A DNA stretch of 29,567 bases, taken from assembly GCA_031284225.1 (NCBI GenBank), contig JAITAH010000131.1, positions 1-29,567 on the forward strand. The letters run 5' to 3'. A model generated the notes under the pieces. It was given only the letters and a program-made list of their open reading frames with translations. It was not told where the DNA came from and searched no databases. The translations under genes and the position numbers were made by a program. This DNA is from Dysgonamonadaceae bacterium (GTDB lineage: Bacteria > Bacteroidota > Bacteroidia > Bacteroidales > Azobacteroidaceae). How positions within the stretch are numbered: the stretch's first letter is position 1; each line of letters opens with the position of its first letter. This document shows positions 24,782 through 29,567 of the stretch, piece after piece.

Positions 24782-27700
24782 TCAAAAAGTAACATTTAAG
24801 CCGACGGTCCATGAGAAACTTTTCGGATAGGCCGAATAGTCCAAGCCCGGAATCAATTGCTTGGACGTAGAGTTACGTCCCGCCGAACTCACTTCGGGAT
24901 CGTACCCCGAATAGCTGGTCAATACCCATAGATTATTTAAAGTACAGTATGCGCGAAAGCGTTGACAGGCGAATTTCTGGGACAGCTTTTGCGGAATCGT
25001 GTATCCCAGAGTTACGTTCTGCAAGCGCAGGAAAGAACCGTCTTCAATCGCCCACGAGTGAATGACGGCATTCGAATTACCGAAGGAGAGCGGCGACCAG
25101 TATTCTTTGGCATTGGCGCCTTCGTTCATTTGAGCCAAAGTAGCCAGATCGGTTACAACCGTACCGTCTTGCAGATTCAGATACGTGTAACGATTGTCGC
25201 TGCTAAATATCTCTAACAGATTCGGATAGCTGGTGCGGTACTGTTGCGAGGCTGCCAGTTTATTGGCATTGTAAATATCATTTCCGACCGAAAAAGAGAA
25301 ATTCAGCAGATAATCGAAATTCTTGAAAAAGGTTCCGTTGAATCCGAACCCACCGGTAAAATCGGGATTGGCATTCCCGATAACCGTACGGTCGTAATCG
25401 TCAACCACGCCATCGGGGACGCCGTTGGGGCCGCTAATATCCTTGAGCTTGATAGTCCCCGGACGGATACCGATTCGTCCGGATGTTAAAGCGGTGGTTT
25501 GTACATTTTCTTTCAGTACGTACTTTTTGGTAGCTTCGTCATAACGTTCAAAATCTGCCGTCGTATAGTAGCCGTCGGTCACCCATCCATAGATCAGCCC
25601 CATCGGCTGGCCTACGCGGATTTCATATTCATTATATCCTTTCAGGTCGGTACTTGCCCAATTGGTGTTGAACGCTAAGAAATTTCCATCGCTGTCCAAA
25701 GCATCCACATTCGATTTATTGACGCCGATGTTGAAATTAGCGCCCAGAGTGAAGTTTTTCCTTTCGACAACATAAGCGTCCAGCGTAAGTTCAACCCCCC
25801 GGTTAGTGGTTTGTCCGATATTTTTCATCATACTTGAGTAGCCCGGGGCAGTAATCTTCACATCGAGCAACAGGTCTTTGGAACTGTTCCAATAGTACTC
25901 CAATGTACCGGAAAGGCGTTGATGGAATAATCCGAAGTCCAAGCCGGCATTTCGGGTAACCATTGATTCCCAGCGGATATTGGGATTCGGAAGCTGACTG
26001 TTACGTGCTACATAATAATTATTCGGAATATCGCCGATGGCATACGTACCGGAAGAAGATATTTTATAATCCAGTTTGTATAACCCGGAACTGATACGGT
26101 TGTTACCGGCCTCGCCGTAGCTTAGGCGTAATTTCAGGTTCGACAACCAGTCTTGGGTATTCGCCATAAAAGATTCTTCGTTGATACGCCAAGCCAAAGC
26201 GGCCGAAGGAAAATATCCCCACTGTTTGCCGGGCATGAATTTGGAAGACCCATCGGCGCGTAAAGTGAAGGTGGCCAAATAGCGATCGTTGAAGCTATAA
26301 CCGGCGCGTCCGAAGAAGGAAGCCATGTGATGCGGTTCCGATGCACTGCTTCTCACTTCCGAACCGCCATCGCCTAATCCGATATTTGCAAATATTTTTT
26401 CGGGCGTCAGATCTTTATTGAAACCTTTCACGGTCATTCCATTCGAGTTGCTTCCGGTTGAAGTCATTTCCTGTCCGCCCATAAGATTGATAGTATGGTT
26501 ATCGGCAAGTGTAAAATTGTAAGTCAATATATTGGCTACGCGCCATCTTTGCGTATTTTCCTTTGTCCAGCTCACCAAGGGCTTGCCGCCATTGTTGGCC
26601 GCATCGACGGTGGTTTTTCCTTTATAACTCTGATCTTCGTTGAAGCCGTAAGTATATCCGCCTTCCAAACGATAGTTCAATCCTTTGATAATATCCCAAC
26701 TCAGAGCGGCATTGTAACTGAATGCGCGGGATTTCCGGTGTCGCCAGTATTCGTAAGCGCGGTCTGCCATCGACATATTATCCTGGATCCATTGGTCGTA
26801 TTCCTCTTCTGTCATTATGTTGGGATCGATCGTAACAAAATCCTGTAACCCTTTGACCGGTCCTCTCGTAAGCGCTTGATAGGTTCTGATTTTATCGGTG
26901 CCGCCGGCAGAACCGTCGCCGTTCGTCTGGGTGTCGGTGGTGCGTGCATCGAACTGGAAGTGCAGATTGTTAGCAATTGCCTGATCCAATTTGAAATTCA
27001 AGTTATAGCGACTGTAATCGGTATAGGGCATCAAGCCGCCGTCCTTGTTATATGTCCCGCTGATCAAATACTTGGTTTTATCCGTACCGCCCGCAATACT
27101 GATATTTTGTTGTTGCGAAATCACGCTGCTTCCGAACATATCGTCCTGCCAATCCGTACCGCGCTGGTATTTGTACAAATCGATATCTTCGTAGAATCCG
27201 AATCGTTTCTGAAAATTGTTGATATCGGATTCTCCGCTGACAGCCGCCAATTCGTAGTTCCATAGCGCATATTCGAAAGGATCCAGCACGTCGAGATGTT
27301 TCGACAGGCGTTTAGCTTGCATATATCCGTTATACGATACTTGTGTTTTGCCGCCTTGCGCTCTTTTGGTCGTAATTAACACCACGCCGTTTGCGCCTTG
27401 CGCTCCATAAATAGCGGTCGATGAAGCATCTTTCAAAACGGCAATGTCGGCAATATCTCCGGCAGGTATATCGCCCAAACTGCTTATGGGGAATCCGTCC
27501 ACGATATACAAGGGCGAGTTGTCGCCGGTAATGGAACCGCCTCCCCTTACGCGAATCATCATTTCCGCATCGGGGGAACCATCGGTGGCCGTAACCCGTA
27601 CCCCTGCCAAACGACCGGACATGGCTTCTACCGCATTGGCAACGGGTACTTGCGCCAGGACTTCCCCTTTAATCGTAGATACGGAGCCCGTCAAATCTTT

Positions 27701-28060
27701 TTTCTTCACAGTGCCATATCCAATCACCACCAATTCGTCCAAATCGGTAGTGCTTTCTCTCAAAACGATGTTGAACACCGTTTTGTCAATCTGCAATTCC
27801 TGCGGCAGGAAACCGATGTACGAAACAACCAACGTTGTTCCGTTTGCCGGAACGGTTAAAGAGAACTTGCCGTCGAGATCGGTGGCTGTTCCTACAGATG
27901 TGTTTTTAATTGCAACGCTGGCTCCGATAACCGGTTCGCCGTTGCTGGCTTCCGTTACTACTCCGGAAATGGTTTTTTGCTGGGCGTAAGCGCTACAAAA
28001 AACGAATAGGGAGAGAATGAGCGTCGCAAGCGATACTTTTAGTTTAGTTTTTTGCATCAT
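24782..28060 (-). CDS. SusC/RagA-family TonB-dependent outer-membrane transporter (unit 1)
   Basis: 1092 residues. Seen: a signal peptide ending at AYA (residue 26; either of the first two Met codons may start); a carboxypeptidase-regulatory-like domain (about 28-102) with ISGVVTEA and TDLDGKFSL; DELVVIGYG at 108-116; a plug domain (about 117-235) with MIRVRGGGSI, PLYIVDGFPI and AVLKDASSTAIYGAQGANGV; and a long beta-barrel ending in NVTF. No STN domain precedes these, as in the other SusC. A 133-bp gap with a probable terminator lies before it, so it likely starts its own transcript, though I cannot point to a convincing promoter in the AT-rich 28061-28126. Its partner susD follows after 26 bp. 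It should import oligosaccharides released at the surface by the lyases. Confidence 0.97.
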   Translation of the reverse strand: MMQKTKLKVSLATLILSLFVFCSAYAQQKTISGVVTEASNGEPVIGASVAIKNTSVGTATDLDGKFSLTVPANGTTLVVSYIGFLPQELQIDKTVFNIVLRESTTDLDELVVIGYGTVKKKDLTGSVSTIKGEVLAQVPVANAVEAMSGRLAGVRVTATDGSPDAEMMIRVRGGGSITGDNSPLYIVDGFPISSLGDIPAGDIADIAVLKDASSTAIYGAQGANGVVLITTKRAQGGKTQVSYNGYMQAKRLSKHLDVLDPFEYALWNYELAAVSGESDINNFQKRFGFYEDIDLYKYQRGTDWQDDMFGSSVISQQQNISIAGGTDKTKYLISGTYNKDGGLMPYTDYSRYNLNFKLDQAIANNLHFQFDARTTDTQTNGDGSAGGTDKIRTYQALTRGPVKGLQDFVTIDPNIMTEEEYDQWIQDNMSMADRAYEYWRHRKSRAFSYNAALSWDIIKGLNYRLEGGYTYGFNEDQSYKGKTTVDAANNGGKPLVSWTKENTQRWRVANILTYNFTLADNHTINLMGGQEMTSTGSNSNGMTVKGFNKDLTPEKIFANIGLGDGGSEVRSSASEPHHMASFFGRAGYSFNDRYLATFTLRADGSSKFMPGKQWGYFPSAALAWRINEESFMANTQDWLSNLKLRLSYGEAGNNRISSGLYKLDYKISSSGTYAIGDIPNNYYVARNSQLPNPNIRWESMVTRNAGLDFGLFHQRLSGTLEYYWNSSKDLLLDVKITAPGYSSMMKNIGQTTNRGVELTLDAYVVERKNFTLGANFNIGVNKSNVDALDSDGNFLAFNTNWASTDLKGYNEYEIRVGQPMGLIYGWVTDGYYTTADFERYDEATKKYVLKENVQTTALTSGRIGIRPGTIKLKDISGPNGVPDGVVDDYDRTVIGNANPDFTGGFGFNGTFFKNFDYLLNFSFSVGNDIYNANKLAASQQYRTSYPNLLEIFSSDNRYTYLNLQDGTVVTDLATLAQMNEGANAKEYWSPLSFGNSNAVIHSWAIEDGSFLRLQNVTLGYTIPQKLSQKFACQRFRAYCTLNNLWVLTSYSGYDPEVSSAGRNSTSKQLIPGLDYSAYPKSFSWTVGLNVTF

Positions 28061-28126
28061 AATAATACTTTAATTTAAATGAAATCTTGATATTTTAATA
28101 AAACGATTCATTGGTTTTGTCGATAG

Positions 28127-28174
28127 AAAAGACGGGAGGGGCGCTTCGCTGTTCGCGCGCTATCCCCGCTCGTC
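28127..28174 (-). terminator. Probable intrinsic terminator: GC-rich hairpin plus T-run
   Basis: On the minus strand GACGAGCGGGG pairs with CCCCTCCCGTC (9 of 11 positions), enclosing a GC-rich loop that can pair further with itself (GCGCGCGAA / AAGCGC). TTTT follows directly at 28130-28127. It begins 19 bp past the stop of the 224-residue protein gene and would separate that transcript from SusC. The GC content stands out sharply from the AT-rich surroundings. Confidence 0.6.
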
Positions 28175-28193
28175 CTGACTCAATCTATTGAAA

Positions 28194-28868
28194 TTAATCC
28201 AATTTTGTTATTACTTTACCAGAGGATGTTGTTCCGTCGGCGTAAGTAATTTTCTTAATTAACACGGCGTTTTTCCGATTTTCGTTGGATACTTTTCTTC
28301 CCGTTAGGTCGAAATATTCGACGGAACGAACGACTTTGGAAGCATCAATGGTCAATGTTCCCAGAGTCTCGTCAACTTTGATACCATAGAAATTTAATCC
28401 GCTGTTATCGGAATAAAGATACAAAGTGGCCTCGCCGCCGGTATAATTATATTCGAGCTTATAAATCTTGTCGCCCAACAGAGATGCTTTGTTTAATTCG
28501 GTAGTTCCGTCGCTGATGACAAGTGAACGATCTGTGGCGCCGCTGCTGCTTGCCATTCCGTAAACCGTAATTTTACAAGGACCAGTAACTGAAAATGAAA
28601 CATTCCGACCGTCTACCGTAGGGGTACCCGTTCCTCCTAATTTTAAACGTTGAGTAAAACTGTAACCGTCAATACTTTTGTTATTGGCGTCAATAGTAAT
28701 GACGCCCGATGACGTACCATTAATAGTCAGTTCGTCAATCGTAGTTGACGTAGTAAAATCCACAGGTAGAGCTGTTCCCCAGATGGCGTCTGAGAAATTC
28801 CAGAATTTTTGCGCGCTCAAATTGATTGTAATAAGCGCCATTGCGATAAAAAGTACATTTTTTTTCAT
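28194..28868 (-). CDS. Small secreted beta-rich protein with DLTGRKV-type C-terminal tail, possible carbohydrate-binding module
   Basis: 224 residues with a signal peptide (about 1-20). The mature part (about 21-165) is rich in Ser, Thr and Gly and looks like a beta-sandwich; a WNFSDAIWGT start and a late LNFYGIKV strand resemble accessory modules I associate with Bacteroidota pectate lyases. No catalytic motif is recognised. The last 55 residues carry VEYFDLTGRKV and VLIKKITYADGTTSSGKV, a tail seen on many secreted Bacteroidales proteins and possibly acting in export or surface attachment. It lies 45 bp after the partial PL1 lyase, so both probably share a transcript that ends at the hairpin 20 bp downstream. 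A stand-alone carbohydrate-binding protein helping the neighbouring lyase is my best guess; the function is not established. Confidence 0.7.
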   Translation of the reverse strand: MKKNVLFIAMALITINLSAQKFWNFSDAIWGTALPVDFTTSTTIDELTINGTSSGVITIDANNKSIDGYSFTQRLKLGGTGTPTVDGRNVSFSVTGPCKITVYGMASSSGATDRSLVISDGTTELNKASLLGDKIYKLEYNYTGGEATLYLYSDNSGLNFYGIKVDETLGTLTIDASKVVRSVEYFDLTGRKVSNENRKNAVLIKKITYADGTTSSGKVITKLD

Positions 28869-28913
28869 AACTCTTTTTTAATTTTTAAGTGAATACTCAT
28901 TATATATTATATA

Positions 28914-29567
28914 TTACATTTTAATTTTCGTTATACTGGGGATTGCAATGTCTTCGCAAACCGCTTTCACAATGTAAATTCCATGTGTCGTACCCGGCAA
29001 GTCGAGGGTTGCCGATTGATTCCCTACGGCAACCGAATAGATTTTTTGTCCGGTAACGGAAAAAAGATCTATCTGTCGGATCTTTTTTTCCGCCCGGATC
29101 GTCAGTGTTTTGGAAAATTGGTTGGTATAACAACTGATTTCATTCCTGCTTTTTTCCGCAGGCATCCAACCTAAAATCTTTCCGCCTTGATTCTGTTTTT
29201 CGGTTATTTCCGAAACAATGCTATTTAAATAAACTTCTAAATACGCGTAACCTTCTTCATTCCGGTCTGTAGCGATTTTTCCGGGATAATGATTTTCCAG
29301 CCAACCATCGGGAATACCGTCGCTGTTGGTATCCGAGAGGGGCGTTCCTCCGGTTAAATCGGGCCAGGCCGACCAGTTGTCGCCGGCGCCGTCCGGCTTC
29401 AAATCCTGTTGAGAATCAATAATACCCGGTAGTTTGGATTGAGCGCCGGTAAAGGCGGCCGTATTGGTGCGGGCTTCTTCGATGATTCGGGTATCCAGCG
29501 CATCCCGAACCAGCGAACAACCGGCGTATTGTAATACTTGTTCATAGGCTTGTTCGGGAGTATGGGT
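28914..29567 (-). CDS. PL1-type pectate lyase, C-terminal part only, with T9SS-like sorting domain (5' end outside window)
   Basis: 217 residues are visible, open from the window edge to the TAA-type end at 28914; the catalytic beta-helix lies outside. The visible start (EQAYEQVLQYAGCSLVRDA) matches EAFEAVLQDAGASLVRDA of the complete PL1 enzyme at 1141-2541, followed in both by an IDSQ segment, a D-rich calcium loop (here TNSDGIPDGW) and LEVYLNSI. This similarity is why I call it PL1. Unlike its paralogue it continues about 75 residues into a domain with IRQIDLFSVTGQKIYS and HGIYIVKAV, ending in TKIKM, the pattern of type A T9SS sorting domains (Por-secretion tail). That predicts export to the surface or medium by type IX secretion, suited to a first-attack lyase. 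Its 3' neighbour is the small beta-rich protein 45 bp away. Confidence 0.82.
   Translation of the reverse strand, partial: THTPEQAYEQVLQYAGCSLVRDALDTRIIEEARTNTAAFTGAQSKLPGIIDSQQDLKPDGAGDNWSAWPDLTGGTPLSDTNSDGIPDGWLENHYPGKIATDRNEEGYAYLEVYLNSIVSEITEKQNQGGKILGWMPAEKSRNEISCYTNQFSKTLTIRAEKKIRQIDLFSVTGQKIYSVAVGNQSATLDLPGTTHGIYIVKAVCEDIAIPSITKIKM

Noticed and set aside
24756..24812. Extended N-terminus for the unit 1 SusD
   Set aside because: It would overlap the end of SusC and place 19 residues before a good lipoprotein signal peptide. The ATG at 24755 gives a standard lipobox at Cys20.

Overview
This window reads as one side of a pectin-directed polysaccharide utilization locus (PUL) from a Bacteroidota bacterium, most likely a Bacteroidales. 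The evidence is two SusC/SusD pairs (TonB-dependent outer-membrane porins with surface lipoproteins), SusD-type lipoprotein signals, secreted carbohydrate enzymes packed end to end, and a type IX secretion (T9SS)-like C-terminal domain on one enzyme. I cannot name the genus from sequence alone. Every gene I can support is on the minus strand, so transcription runs from high to low coordinates. No tRNA, rRNA, CRISPR array, transposase or regulator gene is visible.

Reading in the direction of transcription, the right edge holds the C-terminal part of a PL1-type pectate lyase with a T9SS-like tail (28914-29567). A small secreted beta-rich protein follows (28194-28868), then a GC-rich hairpin with a T-run (28127-28174) that looks like an intrinsic terminator. 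Unit 1 comes next: SusC (24782-28060), SusD (22779-24755) and a lipoprotein with two fibronectin-III-like domains and a beta-helix (21153-22760), which sits where a surface glycan-binding protein normally lies.

A 468-bp non-coding gap (20685-21152) separates the units. It holds a roughly 110-nt inverted repeat, a degenerate 42-bp tandem duplication, a 10-bp direct repeat at 22-bp spacing, and a candidate -7 box just upstream of the second susC. This is the most information-rich non-coding stretch in the window.

Unit 2 is a very tight run of genes: SusC (17430-20684), SusD (15272-17410), a GH2 enzyme (12239-15262), an alpha/beta-hydrolase esterase (11362-12225), a GH31 enzyme (8934-11354), a tandem-domain esterase broken by one in-frame TAA (6946-8937), a 1465-residue three-part protein ending in a PL10-like pectate lyase (2548-6945), a PL1 pectate lyase (1141-2541), and a GH28 polygalacturonase cut by the left edge (1-1124). 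Gaps from the SusD gene onward are at most 16 bp, with one ATGA overlap and one stop/start abutment.

Together the genes describe cleavage of homogalacturonan-like pectin by lyases (PL1, PL10), removal of ester decorations, import of oligosaccharides by SusCD, and trimming by GH28, GH2 and GH31. The GH2 and GH31 enzymes suggest a decorated or branched pectin, but their exact substrates cannot be read from sequence. The points most worth a second look are the nonsense-broken esterase, the three-part beta-helix/TIM-barrel-like/PL10 protein, and the structured non-coding region before the second susC.
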